Positions 1-10,575 of a stretch of DNA of 64,000 nt are shown piece by piece (within the stretch, counting starts at the first letter, position 1; each line of letters begins with the position of its first letter). The notes beneath the pieces are model-generated. The model saw nothing but the letters and a program-made list of their open reading frames with translations. It was not told the origin of the DNA and made no database searches. Source of the DNA: Mesorhabditis belari (taxonomy: Eukaryota > Nematoda > Chromadorea > Rhabditida > Rhabditidae); the NCBI GenBank assembly GCA_958450365.1, contig CAUEEP010000266.1:390001-454000 (forward strand), read 5' to 3'. A program made the translations under genes and the position numbers.

Positions 1-119
1 CAAATTTTGAATACAAAGTTCATTTTAAAGAAGAAATACATAAAAATACATAAAATAAATTAAAATTTAAGATAATATAGAAAATAAAACATAAAATATA
101 TCAAATATTATAACGAATT

Positions 120-598
120 AGAAAGAATTAAAGAAAAGAATAAGAAGAATGAGAAGAATAAGAAGGATAAGAAGAAGGAGATGAAGAAGAAGAAGATAAA
201 GAAGAAGAAGAAGGAGAGGAAGAAGAAGAAGAAGAAGGAGAGGAAGTAGAAGAAGATAAATAAGAAGAGGAAGAAGAAGAAGAAGAAGACGAAGAAGAAG
301 AATTTGAAGATAAAGAAGAAGAAGAAGAAGGGGAAGAAGAAGAAGAAGGAGAGGAAGAAGAAGAAGAAGGAGAGGAAGTAGAAGAAGATAAAGAAGAAGA
401 AGGAAGAAGAAGAAGAAGAAGAAGACGAAGAAGAAGAAGAATATGAAGATAAAGAAGAAGAAGAAGAAGAAGGGGAAGAAGAAGAAGAAGGAGAGGAAGA
501 AGAAGAAGACGACGAAGATGAAGAATATGAAGATAAAGAAGAAGAGGAAGGAGAAGAAGAAGGAGAAGAGGAAGAAGAAGAAGAATATGAAGAATATC
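120..598. repeat. GAA/GAAGAAG purine microsatellite
   Basis: About 480 bp of almost pure purine on the + strand (GAA, GAAGAAGA, GGAGAGGAA units), with GATAAA interruptions spaced regularly. Long reading frames exist on both strands only because the array lacks stop codons. I see no gene. Confidence 0.9.
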
Positions 599-1154
599 CA
601 CTTTCACTTACCACTTTATAGCTAGGCGGTGTCTCGAGGGTTTCGATCGATTTTCGCGGTTTTAAAATCACATTATCCTTCGCAAAAGGGGTCAACATGC
701 CTTGCCACCTGAGAATTCGAGATTGAAAAGTAATATTTATGGGATGGCTTCATAGATTTAAATGATTTTCACAATTCTCACCATCGGATCTCTTCCGTAC
801 TATCGGCTTTCATGTAGACAACTGGCGGGGTGTCCTCTATTTTATCAGTGGCCGCTCGGAAAGCCAAAAGAATTGAGTGGGTGTGGCCTGGAGTTGGAAA
901 ATGAATAAAATGTATGTAAAATACGGTAAATACTATATAAAATGGATATAATATACCCTAAAAACCATATAAAATAGAATATGGTTCCAATATGGTTCCA
1001 ATATCCCGTAAAACTACTATATAGTATCTGTCCGTCTGTACGGGTTTTTTCTCGGCCGTGTTTTAACCGATAAAGCTAAAACTTCTTTAGAAAACCTTAG
1101 AATATATTGTCGAATATATTTAAAGCAAAAAAATTGAAAATTTCAAAATCAATT
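599..1154. other. AT-rich intergenic stretch
   Basis: No gene recognised. It holds short repeats of GGTTCCAATAT near 980-1005 and CTGTCCGTCTGTA near 1025, a motif that recurs around 44400. Confidence 0.5.
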
Positions 1155-1227
1155 GCCAGTATGGGGGGTCGAACCCGGACCATGTGGGTTGTAGACCAGG
1201 GCGCTGCTGACTGCGCCACCGTGAAGA
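1155..1227 (-). tRNA. tRNA-like sequence, left member of a divergent pair (probable pseudogene)
   Basis: On the minus strand a good A box (TGGCGCAGTCAGCAGCGC) is followed about 30 nt later by a B box (GGGTTCGACCC). The D-arm pairs GCGC with GCGC, and the layout recalls tRNA-Met. The anticodon stem pairs poorly and the acceptor stem cannot be closed, so a functional tRNA is unlikely. A copy in the opposite orientation lies 115 bp to the right (1342-1414). The two are roughly 85% alike by eye over about 70 bp. Confidence 0.45.
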
Positions 1228-1341
1228 CTTGGACTAGCTAGAAAAACCCGCTATTAAACGGGTCTTTCGGCTTTCAAACAATTTTACCCAACGCTGTTCC
1301 CTTAACCCGTTTAAGTCCGGGTTTTTCTCGCCGGAGTCTAC

Positions 1342-1414
1342 TGTCGCGGTGGCGCAGTGGGAGGGCGCTGGTCTACAGCCCACATGGTCCGGGTTCGACC
1401 CTCCGTAGTGCCAT
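1342..1414 (+). tRNA. tRNA-like sequence, right member of a divergent pair (probable pseudogene)
   Basis: A box TGGCGCAGTGGGAGGGC and B box GGGTTCGACCC on the + strand, D-arm GCGC/GCGC. The acceptor may pair ACTGTCG with CCGTAGT, with two wobbles and one mismatch. The anticodon arm is not convincing. It mirrors the copy at 1155-1227, and the spacer between them itself has an inverted motif (GAAAAACCCG and CGGGTTTTTC). Confidence 0.45.
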
Positions 1415-1457
1415 CCAACTTCTTTCCGCTTTTCGGTCGGCTTTTTATAATGACGGG

Positions 1458-1644
1458 TGTACAGTCGCGTAGGCTAACTTTAAACGTTCCGTTCTCCGCA
1501 CGGGTTTAAGCTACAGTGTGCTACATGGTGTCAAGTGATAGCCCTTGAAATCTAGTATTGTTTGGTATCAAAAGTTTAGTTGGAAAAAGTCTAGAAGCTA
1601 AGAAAAAGATGATTTTCTGAAGAGTTAGGCTACGCGACTGTACA
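1458..1644. mobile_element. Small palindromic MITE with 21-bp terminal inverted repeats
   Basis: The ends are perfect inverted repeats: TGTACAGTCGCGTAGGCTAA on the left and its complement at 1624-1644. The interior (CTACATGGTGTCAAGTGATA, GTTTAGTTGGAAAAAGTCTA) is shared with the element at 58046-58310. It belongs to a family with GCGTAGTCTA-type ends also seen at 23.7, 32.8 and 45.2 kb. There is no coding capacity. Confidence 0.7.
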
Positions 1645-1793
1645 AGGAAATGGCGTTCTATTAGAGTCTTTTATAAGATTTTTAGTATTATTTGTCTTCT
1701 AATTAGTAGATTTTAGGTAGTTTTGGGTTCTTTTACCCACTTTGAAACCCGATTTGGACCTTTTTGGACTAGAGAGTTAAGTTCAATAGAAGG

Positions 1794-1855
1794 TTACTTA
1801 CTAGTTACTTACTAGTTACTTACTAGTTACTTGCTAGTTACTTGCTGGTTACTAG
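1794..1855. repeat. TTACTTACTAG-type tandem repeat
   Basis: About five units of a 10-11 bp motif (TAGTTACTTAC) with small changes. Confidence 0.8.
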
Positions 1856-2045
1856 ATTTAAGTTTTCACATGTCTTTAGTAGGACTTTGAATTGATTTAA
1901 CAAATCTTATCTAATTATTATGATTTTATAGATTTGGTAAATGTTTAGACCTAACCTGTAATGCTGTCAGCTTCGCAAACGCGATGACATCGCACCATAT
2001 CGACGGCGAATTGTGGGACGGTGTCTGGCTGAAATGCAAAAGCTA

Positions 2046-2116
2046 GACTTAAATCGACTTAAATCGACTTAAATCGACTTAAATCGACTTAAATCGACTT
2101 AAATCGATTTAAATCA
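2046..2116. repeat. 10-bp tandem repeat GACTTAAATC
   Basis: Seven near-perfect copies of GACTTAAATC. Confidence 0.9.
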
Positions 2117-2587
2117 TTTTCCTAGTGTCCTTTGTGCTCTAGTGCTCTAAACATATCTTTCTGGTGCACTCAATTCGTCATTTTTCTTGCGAAACTAGCT
2201 GTTTCCGAGAGAAAAACGAGATTTTAAATCGAAATCGACATTTTAACACATCAGAAAGGTGATTTTACAGATTTCGGCACAAAGTACCAAAAAAATCTAT
2301 CGAATCTCATTATCTAATTGCAATTTGTAATTGTATCTAATTGTAAAATGTAAATCTGATTCAAACAAACGTTATTATCGAGTGCATAGGTGAGCTCGCC
2401 GGTGTCAAACAGGGTAAACCATCGGCGTTGCCAGCGCTGAAAATTTGATTACGAAAGTTTACGATGAATGTGACACAAATAAATACACAACTATAGCAAA
2501 GACACAAATAAATACACAATCCCTGCCCTAGTACCCCTAAAGATGTTACAGAGATTGTATTTGGGAAAAAGAGCAAAATTTTCTAGC
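2117..2587. other. Intergenic stretch without recognised feature
   Basis: AT-rich. Short duplications such as ACACAAATAAATACACAA (2472-2520) are the only structure I see. Confidence 0.4.
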
Positions 2588-2676
2588 CGCTGGGTTCGAA
2601 CCGGAGACGAACCCAGATGGATGATCGAAGCTCCCGACTTGGATACAAGACTCTTAACCACTCGGCCATTACGGCA
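2588..2676 (-). tRNA. Class-II tRNA-like sequence, left member of a divergent pair
   Basis: The minus strand reads TGGCCGAGTGGTTAAGAG (a Leu/Ser-type A box), then CTTGTATCCAAG, a long variable region and GGTTCGAACC as B box. The first and last bases (GCCGT and GCGGC) can pair over five positions. The expected anticodon stem with a 7-nt loop cannot be drawn, so I read it as a tRNA-derived repeat or pseudogene. Its partner is at 2780-2866. Confidence 0.45.
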
Positions 2677-2779
2677 CTAAGCGACGCCGGCACTTTTGGC
2701 CTTTTCAAGGGCGTTTCGTAAAAAGGGGTTTTGTTTCAGGAATCTCTACTTAACTCGAAAGAATCATGCTAGATTTGCT

Positions 2780-2866
2780 GTTGCCATGGCCGACTGGCTA
2801 AGAGCCTTGTATCATAGTCAGAAGATCGATGGTTCAACCCCGCTCTCTGGGTTATGGCTCTTTTTT
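2780..2866 (+). tRNA. Class-II tRNA-like sequence, right member of a divergent pair, with T-run terminator
   Basis: A box ATGGCCGACTGGCTAAGAG, then CCTTGTATCATAG, then B box GGTTCAACCCC, followed by TTTTTT at 2861 as expected for RNA polymerase III termination. It shares the GCCTTGTATC core with the tRNA-like sequences at 2588, 21161, 59330 and 59536, and lies 104 bp from its inverted partner. Confidence 0.45.
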
Positions 2867-3203
2867 CGCAGAAATCTTGATTTTTTCTTTTCTACATTAC
2901 TTTTGTATTGTTTGTACCACATTATTCGTATAAATAAATCTATTTTTCTAGAATAATTTCTAAAAAAAACCTTTGCCGTATGCGCTTGAATGGAAAAGTC
3001 GAGATTTGGCGGCGCCACATAGAGAAAGCCGCACGCTGTGATCTTGCGATTCATCTAAAATTTGAATAAATATAAATAAATATTGTCAGTATTATTGTAA
3101 AAAAAACATTGCTTTCTTTGTTTTCTATAGAATAGAAAGAATGTTTTTATAGATTTGTGAATGAATTTAATCCAAACTCTCTAATCTTTTCGTTTTCTTC
3201 GTA
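2867..3203. other. AT-rich spacer
   Basis: No gene or clear repeat recognised. It contains AATAAATATAAATAAATA near 3065. Confidence 0.4.
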
Positions 3204-3787
3204 CCCTAAAGTCTCGAGTATAAGTTGATCCGAGTCTAAGTTCATCCAAGTTCTGCCTTAATTTACATTCGCTTTAATTGCTTTGAATTTCTTTTTGTTG
3301 GGTTTTTATACATTTTTATTGTTATATAAACTTTTATAATTGTTCTTGGAGCGCGGGTGACAGCCTACAGGACTACAGGGTGACTACAGGGTGACAGCCT
3401 ATCACCATTGCTATTTGTTATGTGCATGGATACATCCAGAAGATAGTGTTGAAGAAGACGCTGGAAAATCTGGAAGACGCTGGAAATCTCTTTCGACCGT
3501 CGACGTGGACTTTGGCCGGATGAAGAGGCCAGGGAGGGATTCATAAGACTGAGCACCGGAGAGGAGCAGGGCGGACGCGCCGAGCCACGCTCGGAGCAAC
3601 AAAAAAAAGCAACAACAACAAACAGCATAAAATTGTTATAACCCTCAATAAATTTACTTCTATTATTGTTCTTAAAAAGCAAAAAAGTTATACTGCAGCG
3701 GGGTTCGAACCCTCGACACACCGCACCGGAGACAGCCGTCAATTTGCATGCGAAAATCAAACAGAACTTATACTCGCGACTTTAGGG
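3204..3787. mobile_element. 584-bp TIR element with TA target duplication
   Basis: Terminal inverted repeats begin CCCTAAAGTCTCGAGTATAA at 3204 and mirror 3765-3787 with one mismatch over about 23 bp. TA flanks both ends (3202-3203 and 3788-3789), as for Tc1/mariner-type insertion. The centre (3430-3600) is more GC-rich than its surroundings and has no transposase. A B-box-like GGGTTCGAACCCC on the minus strand lies at about 3701-3713 with a T run downstream, but I found no A box. Confidence 0.65.
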
Positions 3788-4127
3788 TACTTTTGTTGAA
3801 AAATTGTAAATTATAAAGTTTAGAATTGTAAAAAACAATCATTAGAAACAATTGAACCAATTGAAACAATTGAAAAATCAAAAATTCATCAAATACTTCA
3901 ATTTTTTAATAAAATAAACCGTTTAATTGGTTTATTTATTGGTTTTAAATTCTAGTACGAAAAGAAAAGAAAAGCCTCTTCTACAGACAATGAATAGACA
4001 GATAAAGACGAAAAAGAATAAGCTTTAAAGGCTCATAACATTGTTTAAAGATAATATTATTGTTAGCTGTTTATTTAGTTGTATAGAAGACATTTCAAGC
4101 TTTAAAATGATAGCAATTATCCAATAG

Positions 4128-4206
4128 ATCAATCCAATAGAAACGGTTCCAATAGATCAAAATAGGAACCGTATTGGAACCGTATTAGATCAAAATAGGA
4201 ACCGTA
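4128..4206. repeat. GGAACCGTATTAGATCAAAATA repeat cluster (short copy)
   Basis: Three to four imperfect copies of a motif around GGAACCGTATTAGATCAA. The same motif recurs at 16610-16755 and 38059-38105. Confidence 0.7.
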
Positions 4207-4913
4207 GCTTAATTGAACTAGGGAATCCAGAGAAAACCCATCGTTCTTTTCCCTTGATTTTCTCTGGATTGGCTAGTCCAATCAGGCTTTAATTTATATC
4301 ATTCAAAAGCCAAAAGTCTCTTCTATAAAACTCTGTAAAACGTTTAGAATTATATTATCTCTAAGCCAATTTATGGCTCATCAAAGTCTCGCATCAAAGC
4401 ATCATTCATTCCAAAAACTGGATCAGAGTCAAAACAAAGGGTTAAAAAGCTGTAATCTGATTTAAATCTGATTTAAATCTGAGAAAAATAATAATAAATA
4501 GATAAAGAAGAATCTAAAGATATAAGAAATATATTCTAATTTAATAAAATAAAATTATCAAAATTGTCTGGGAAGAGAGGGAAAGAGGAGCCAAAAATGG
4601 GTGCAGTTTTACGCCCTTTTTGACACTTTTGCTGTATGTGAGTAAGGAAAAGAAAAGGAAAAAAAAGGAAAAAGAAATCAAAAAGAGAACCGGTTGTTGT
4701 CTTTTCTTCTTTTTCTTCTCTTTTCTCTCATTGAAATGAATGGACGATCGGTGGATGGGAAAAAAAGGGAAATGAAATGGATTGAATGGATCTCCCATGA
4801 ACATCCCACAGTTTTTTTTGGCTTAATATCTGTGGAAAGCTTTTCCATGAGATTTTGAAAGTTCAGAAAGCACTTAACTTTTTTGAAAGTTCAGAAAAGC
4901 TCCTAGCTTGGTC
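4207..4913. other. Intergenic, low-complexity AT-rich DNA
   Basis: A 12-bp hairpin (ATCCAGAGAAAA and its complement, about 4228-4270) and an A/G-rich stretch at 4650-4760. No gene recognised. Confidence 0.4.
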
Positions 4914-5125
4914 TAAGCCTAAGCCTTAGCTCTTAGCCTAAGCCTTAGCTCTTAGCCTAAGCCTTAGCTCTTAGCCTAAGCCTTAGCTCTTAGCCTAAGC
5001 CTAAGCCTTAGCTCTTAGCCTAAGCCTTAGCTCTTAGCCTAAGCCTTAGCTCTTAGCCTAAGCTCTTAGCCTAAGCTCTTAGTCTCAGCTCTTAGTCTAA
5101 GCCTAAGTCTAAGCCTAAGCTCATG
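4914..5125. repeat. Interstitial telomere-like array (GCCTAA / TTAGGC variants)
   Basis: About ten units of a 19-bp motif TTAGCTCTTAGCCTAAGCC built from TTAGGC-related hexamers in both orientations, ending in plain CTAAGC repeats. TTAGGC is the canonical nematode telomere repeat. This copy is internal and diverged. Confidence 0.75.
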
Positions 5126-5285
5126 CTGATTCTGAATCTGCTTTTCGTTTTTGCTAAATAGCACTCTGTCAAAAGTTATACGCCATTAAAGTTTTGTAAG
5201 AGGTTTCAAAAATCAAGCCCTTAGAGACAACAAGCCCTTAAAGACAGCAAGACCTTTAAAGCCGGTCTTTTCTGACGCCCAAAGA
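5126..5285 (+). repeat. Left half of a tRNA-associated repeat
   Basis: GATTCTGAATCTG, then TTTTTGCTAAATAGCA, then TTAAAGTTTTGTAAG match in order the stretch at 48818-48895 that precedes another tRNA-like sequence. This marks a dispersed element whose right half is the tRNA-like unit at 5286. Confidence 0.5.
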
Positions 5286-5361
5286 GTGCGGGGTGGCCGA
5301 GTGGTAGTAAGCTAGAATCCAAGGCGAGACCTGGCGGGTTCGAATCCGTCGACTGCCTCTC
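5286..5361 (+). tRNA. tRNA-Ser/Leu-like sequence (probable pseudogene)
   Basis: GGTGGCCGAGTGGTAG is a good class-II A box and GGGTTCGAATCC a good B box. GCTAGAATCCAAGG resembles a shortened Ser anticodon arm, and TTTT follows. The T-stem and acceptor do not pair fully. It shares GGCGAGACCT with the copies at 48994 and 49257. Confidence 0.4.
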
Positions 5362-5379
5362 TATTTTGCTTTTTAGGTT

Positions 5380-5475
5380 TAAATGGGTTTAAATGGCTTT
5401 AAATGGCTTTAAATGGCTTTAAATGGCTTTAAATGGCTTTAAATGGCTTTAAATGACTTTAAATGGCTTAAATGG
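5380..5475. repeat. 10-bp tandem repeat TTTAAATGGC
   Basis: Nine copies of TTTAAATGGC, the last ones with TTTAAATGAC or a base lost. Confidence 0.9.
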
Positions 5476-5494
5476 TTTTGTGTGCGCTATCTTC

Positions 5495-5545
5495 GTACAC
5501 AATCGTACAGAATTTAGCACACCACAAATACAAATAAGGAGCCAA
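5495..5545. repeat. Dispersed 50-bp repeat, copy 1
   Basis: TACACAATCGTACAGAATTT followed by an ACCACAAATACAAATAAGGA segment, repeated nearly exactly at 6092-6140. Function unknown. Confidence 0.65.
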
Positions 5546-6091
5546 GACTGTTCACATCAGCTAGAACTTTTCATTAGAGGCCAGCTATTAATTTAAAGTC
5601 ATTTAAACCTAAAAAGCAAAACAAGAGCAGTTTTTGTGGGGTTTAAGTTAAATGAATGAATCCATTAGCTGTTTTTCTTTCGATTATTAAATTTATCGAT
5701 GTCTCTTAGCTTTTCCCCTCAAATGCTAAGTGCTCTTTTGTGTGCTTTCACACAAAAAAAACAACACTCGGATGGTTTCTCAAGATTTCAAGAAGATAAC
5801 GATATGAATGAAATGACCTTGTTTCAAGAATCACTTCAATGTACAATGTAGAAAGATCGTTGCTATGTAGAAAGTTGAGGGTGAGGGGAAGCGGGGCGGG
5901 GAAAGGGAAATCTTGTACTTGTATAACCTGAAAAGCTTTTGGATGCAAAGTTTCGTTAAACAAAGAAAGGTTTAAGTTTAAAATGATATGATTTAGAGGA
6001 AGAAATGACTTTGAAGAAGAAATTACATCTGAAACAAACAAAAACAAAATGGGATTCGCCTGAAAAGGATAAAACGTGAGATCAATCAATG

Positions 6092-6140
6092 ATACACAAT
6101 CGTACAGAATTTGGCAAACCACAAATACAAATAAGGAGCC
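6092..6140. repeat. Dispersed 50-bp repeat, copy 2
   Basis: Same orientation as copy 1 (5495-5545), with two or three differences. The flanks on both sides differ, so the two are a dispersed pair rather than a tandem one. Confidence 0.65.
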
Positions 6141-6214
6141 CAGATGCGATGATATAGCGATATAAAAAAAGGCTTAGATTCATCAAATCTTTGAGATAAT
6201 TTCATTTGAAAGAA

Positions 6215-6520
6215 ATTTGCGGAAGGAAGAAAGAAAGAAGTTAGAAAGGAAGGAAGAAAGAAAGGAAGGAAGAAAGGAAGAAAGAAAGAAGGAAGAAAGG
6301 AAGGAAGAAATGGGGAATTGAACTCTCGACCTTCAACTCGATCTTCTGCTTACCGGCAGAAGATCAGAAGATGCTCTATCACTGAGCTAAGCACACCTTC
6401 TTTCCCCATGAAGAAAGGAAGAAAGAGAAGGAAGGAAGAAAGGAAGAAGTTAGAAAGAAAGAAAGAAAGAAAGAAAGGAAGGAAGAAGTTAGAAAGAAAG
6501 GAAGAAAGAAAGAAGTATCT
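6215..6520. repeat. GAAA/GGAAGAAA purine microsatellite, interrupted by a tRNA-like sequence
   Basis: Two blocks (6215-6315 and 6410-6520) of GAAAGGAAG units flank the tRNA-like unit at 6308-6400. The unit appears to have landed inside the microsatellite, or the microsatellite grew around it. Confidence 0.8.
6308..6400 (-). tRNA. tRNA-like sequence with an inserted hairpin in the anticodon arm
   Basis: The minus strand has a near-perfect D-arm TTAGCTCAGTGATAGAGC. The anticodon stem ATCTTC can pair with GAAGGT, but between them sits a second hairpin, GATCTTCTGC with GCAGAAGATC. AGTTCAATTCCCC follows as B box. The hairpin could be an intron-like insertion or a duplication. Acceptor pairing is not clear, so function is doubtful. 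Confidence 0.4.
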
Positions 6521-7859
6521 GAGGATGTTAAACAATGAATGAATGAAAGAAGGAGGAGAGAAGAGTTGGCGGTGAGTTGAAGAGGAGATGGGAGAGGTAA
6601 TTGAAGGCTACTATAACACTATAATATACAAAAACAATATACTAATACTACTACAACAGTCTACTACTATAACAATCTTCAAAGTAAACCGAAAAGTCGA
6701 AGTAAAGGGGAAATTGTCTATCATTGCTGTCTATCATCATTGTCTATCATTGCTGACTAATCTCCAAGACTTTGATAACAAAAAGCTCACAAGAAAAGCT
6801 ATTGCATAGAAAAGCTATTGAAAGAAAAGCTATATGTCATCGAAATTCTAGATAAAAGTCAGACAAATTCGAGTGGGGTACAGTGGCTAGGACTTGCTTT
6901 AGTGCCCTAGGGATTGCTCCAGTCTCAGTCCCCGTCCCTTTCCCCGTTCCCCGACTTCCTCCTTCTCTTCTTTCAGCCTTTCTTCAGCCTTTCTTCAGTA
7001 TTTTGTTCCCATTTCTTTCCCATTTCTTTGTCCCGAAAACAAGAGACTTTGCCGACGGGAATCTGAATGAAAGAAGCATTTTCTGTTCGCTTCACCATTC
7101 CTCAACCAGGCTAACGGTGATAAACATGAATGGGGGAGAGGGGGGGGCCTACTGGTGATAAACATGAAGGCCTACTGGTGATAAACGCAAGACATCGTAA
7201 CTACCATCTAGAATGTTTTAAATCAAAAAAATTCGAGGTTGGCCTAGCTTGCAGAAGCAGATTTCTACATTTCTGCTCTTCTAAAAAGTTAAATGCTTTC
7301 ATTCTAATGCTTTTATTTGAATGCTTTCATTTGAATGCTTTCATTGCTTTCAATTAATCTCCAATCTTTATAAACAAAAGCATTTCGTTGCCAGACACTT
7401 TTACATAACTTCAAATGACTTTAGTTTTACTTATAACCCACCGATTAGGCTTAAATTTGGAATATAAAGTAGAAAAATGTTCTAAAAATGAAATGATAAC
7501 AAAGTTTAAGTAATCTGACAGATTTTCGACTTTATTTGGCTTTAGATAAGGCCAGCCAGCTTGTAAAAAAATAAAAATCTATCTTTTAGTTTCAGATTTT
7601 ACAAGTTAATGTTTAAAGTCTTGTTAAAAAATGATTGAAAGTTATAGTATACAGGAGTACAATACAGTACAATAACGTACAAGTGTTCTGAATTCAAAAT
7701 TGAATACTCTAACTTGAAAGAACTTGAGAGATATTGAAAGATATTGAAAGAACTTGAAAAAACTTGAAAGATATTCAGTTTACTCTTTAGAACGGGAATT
7801 TCTTTGGAAACTCGATGAAAGAGTTGAAGGAAGCGTTCAGGAAAAGAATTGAAAGAAAA
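6521..7859. other. Intergenic stretch without recognised gene
   Basis: Short duplications only: TTTCTTCAGCC at 6975, a GGTGATAAACATGAA repeat at 7110-7185, AATGCTTTCAT at 7290-7345 and GAAAGATATTGAAAG at 7727-7770. No splice-consistent coding segment found. Confidence 0.4.
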
Positions 7860-7878
7860 AGAAAGAGAGAGAGAGAAA

Positions 7879-7914
<36 letters not shown>

Positions 7915-7925
7915 AAGAGAGATCA
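7860..7925. repeat. GAGA/AAAG microsatellite
   Basis: AGAGAGAGAAAG units. Confidence 0.85.
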
Positions 7926-8594
7926 AAAGAAAGATTATCGAAGTGATTTACCCTGGAAAGAAGTTCGCCAAGGGGATTAATCTATTGCGCGCAAAAGAAA
8001 GCGCAAAAGAAAGCTCAAAAGATTTCCAGAATTCCGGATTCATCAACGCTTTTTGATCACTATCGCTGAACTGTTAGCTTCAAAAATAATAGATATTTTA
8101 AAGCGGCCGTTTTAACGCCAAATTGAAATTTTACAAGCTTGGAAAATCATTTGGCTGATTCTGATTTTAGATTCGGATTCCTCATAAACGATTCTATAAA
8201 GTGCTCAGAGAAAAGCTCGCGTTTAGTTCGTTCCCTAGTGAGGTAGTCGTTCTAAAACGTACTGTAGTTTGCCTAGCTAGCTTTATAGCTTGCCTAGCAT
8301 TATAGCCGTAAGAACTACATCAAGTAGCAAATTGTAGATGTAGAACTGATGTTGAAAGGACTTTCTACATCAGAAAGCTACACTGAAAAAAAATCAAAAC
8401 CGATTACGGTAGGAAGGGTAAGGATTTTACGTAATCAGTAATCAGTAATCAGTAATCTGAAAGATCCTTAACTTCAAGTCCTTCAAGTTTAGCACAATTC
8501 CAACGAAATCTGATGTAAATAATCTGATAATCTAAAGTAAAAATGAGGAAATTTGATGAAATCGAGAGATTTTTGATCTATTTAATGCCAGATT
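7926..8594. other. Intergenic stretch
   Basis: Small repeats of CAGTAATCAGTAAT (8430-8455) and CTAGCTTTATAGCTTGCCTAG (8270-8295). No gene recognised. Confidence 0.4.
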
Positions 8595-9500
8595 TGCCTA
8601 TATCAAATTCCTAGAATCCCTAGTAATCCCCTAGAATCTCTAGAATCCCTAGCATCCCTAGTAATCCCTAGTAATCCCTAGAATCCCTAGCAATCCCTAG
8701 AATCCCTAGTAATCCCTAGAATCTCTAGTAATCCCTAGAATCCCTAGCAACCCTAAACCAAACCAAACCTGTAACCCAAAACCCTAGCAACCCAGAACCC
8801 AGCAACCCAGAACCTAATAACCCCTAGAACCCTAGAACCCCTAGTAACCCAGACAGAACCCAGGCCAGGCCCAAGAATCCAGAGCCCAGATCCAACAACC
8901 ACAATCCAGAACCAACAATCCCAGAGTCCTAGTGATCCCAGAATCCCTAGCAATCCCTAGAATCCCTACAATCCCAGAATACCTAGTAATCCCTAGAACC
9001 CTAGAATCAGTAATCCTAGAATCCCTAGCAATCCTTAGAATCCCTAGTAATCCCTAGAATCCCTAGCAATCCCTAGAATCCCTAGAATCCCTAGTAATCC
9101 CTAGAATCCCTAGCAATCCTTAGAATCCCTAGTAATCCCTAGAATCCCTAGAATCCCTAGTAATCCCTAGAATCCCTAGCAATCCCTAGAATCCCTAGAA
9201 TCCCTAGTAATCCCTAGAACCTAGAACCCTAGTAACCTAGAACCTAGTAACTAATAGAACCTAGTAACCCTAGAACCCTAGAACAGTAATCCCAAAAATA
9301 AAAAACAAAGAAAACCAGAACCTAAAAAAAAAAAAAAAAGCCCAACCACCCACAGAATCCCTAGAATCCCTAGTAATCCCAGAACCCTAGTAACCCTAGA
9401 ACCCTAGTAATCCCTAGAATCCCTAGAATCCCAGTAACCAGTAACCACCTTTGTAATCCCTAGAATCCCTAGCAATCCCTAGAATCCCTAGTAATGTTTT
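8595..9500. repeat. Large CCCTAGAAT / CCCTAGTAAT satellite
   Basis: About 900 bp of 9-10 bp units, ATCCCTAGA alternating with ATCCCTAGTA or ATCCCTAGCA, giving a looser period near 19-20 bp. The middle (8750-8930 and 9220-9350) is more diverged. The unit resembles a telomere-type C-rich repeat but is not TTAGGC. Confidence 0.85.
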
Positions 9501-9944
9501 AAAACTCAAGAATTACAAAATTATCATCTCTAAACATAAATAAATGATTGTCAAGTAAAATAAAGAGTCTGGCACTGGAATCTGGTTTTTCTTTCTTTCT
9601 TTTTCATCTAAAAGTAACCCTTTTCTCTTTCCTTTCTCCGCCGTTTTTCCCCAACGATTAGCAATGGATTAAACAAGTCATCAAACAAGAAAAAGAAAAA
9701 TTACAGTGTTTACAAAGAACTTGACTGCTTTTGTACTCAAAAAGACACATTTCCTTGGTTATGAAAGCGAAATTATAAGCTTTGCTACAAAAAGTTCGAG
9801 GAATTCTATGGGAAAGCTGAGAAAAGGGGATTGATGGGTTTAATTTTGGATTTTAACAGAACTAATAAATAATTAGAGTTAGATATTATCAGAAAATGTA
9901 TGAAAAGCTTAAAGCAAAGCTATTACGTTCAAATCAAAGCCTAA
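9501..9944. other. Intergenic stretch
   Basis: No gene or strong repeat recognised. Confidence 0.35.
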
Positions 9945-10125
9945 GCCTAAGCCTAAGGCGCATGAGCATCGCCAAGCGGGTGTGCCTTAGCTCCGGAAAC
10001 TGGCTGAGATCCAGAAAATGGGGGTTCAGCCCAAACCCAAATAGACTTAGTGCGAGGCGCTAGCCGCTAGCCTTCGCACTAAGTCCAAGCCTAAGCCTAA
10101 GCCTAAGCCTGAGCCTAAGCCTACA
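9945..10125. repeat. Interstitial TTAGGC array split by a GC-rich insertion
   Basis: GCCTAA repeats at 9946-9957 and 10085-10120 flank a GC-rich insert (9960-10083). The insert has a tRNA-like start (ATCGCCAAGCGGG then GGTTCAGCCC) and ends in a strong hairpin, ACTTAGTGCGAGGCGCTAG with its near complement up to 10081. Part of the hairpin (GCTAGCGCCTCGCAC) recurs at 55879-55893 next to another telomere-like array. Confidence 0.65.
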
Positions 10126-10489
10126 CTCAAACCAAAGCTCAAACCAACGCTCAAATCAAAGCTACTATGCTCAAATCAAAGCTACTAGGCTCAAAGCTCA
10201 AAGCTTCAAGCTAAATCAATTAAAGCTACAAAATCTGCTGATTTTGAATTGAGATAAACGAAATTCTGTGAACAGTAATTGCTATGAAAGTGCCTGTAGA
10301 AAACTTTAAACAAAAGGAATAGTTAGAAATTTTGGAAAACACAATAAAACAAGACACAGAGTTCACTTTGTGCAATGGAAAGACTATAGAAACTGACTTG
10401 TACTAAAGTTACTTCATTTTAGAGAAATTGAGAAAACGGCGAGAATGGGAGAGTAAAGAAAGCAAACAAATAAACAAGTGGAAGCAGAG
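10126..10489. other. Short diverged repeats and spacer
   Basis: CTCAAATCAAAGCTAC repeats at 10140-10200, then plain AT-rich sequence. Confidence 0.4.
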
Positions 10490-10575
10490 AATGGGGAAAA
10501 GGGAACAGGAAAGGAGGGGGAAGAAGGGGAAGAAGGGGAAGAAGGGGAAAGAGAAGAAGCTGAAGAAAGGAGGAA
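10490..10575. repeat. GGAAGAAGG purine repeat
   Basis: Units of GGGGAAGAA. Open frames on both strands are a by-product. Confidence 0.8.

Noticed and set aside
9945..10125. A true chromosome end
   Set aside because: The TTAGGC repeats are few, diverged, and continue into unique sequence on both sides.
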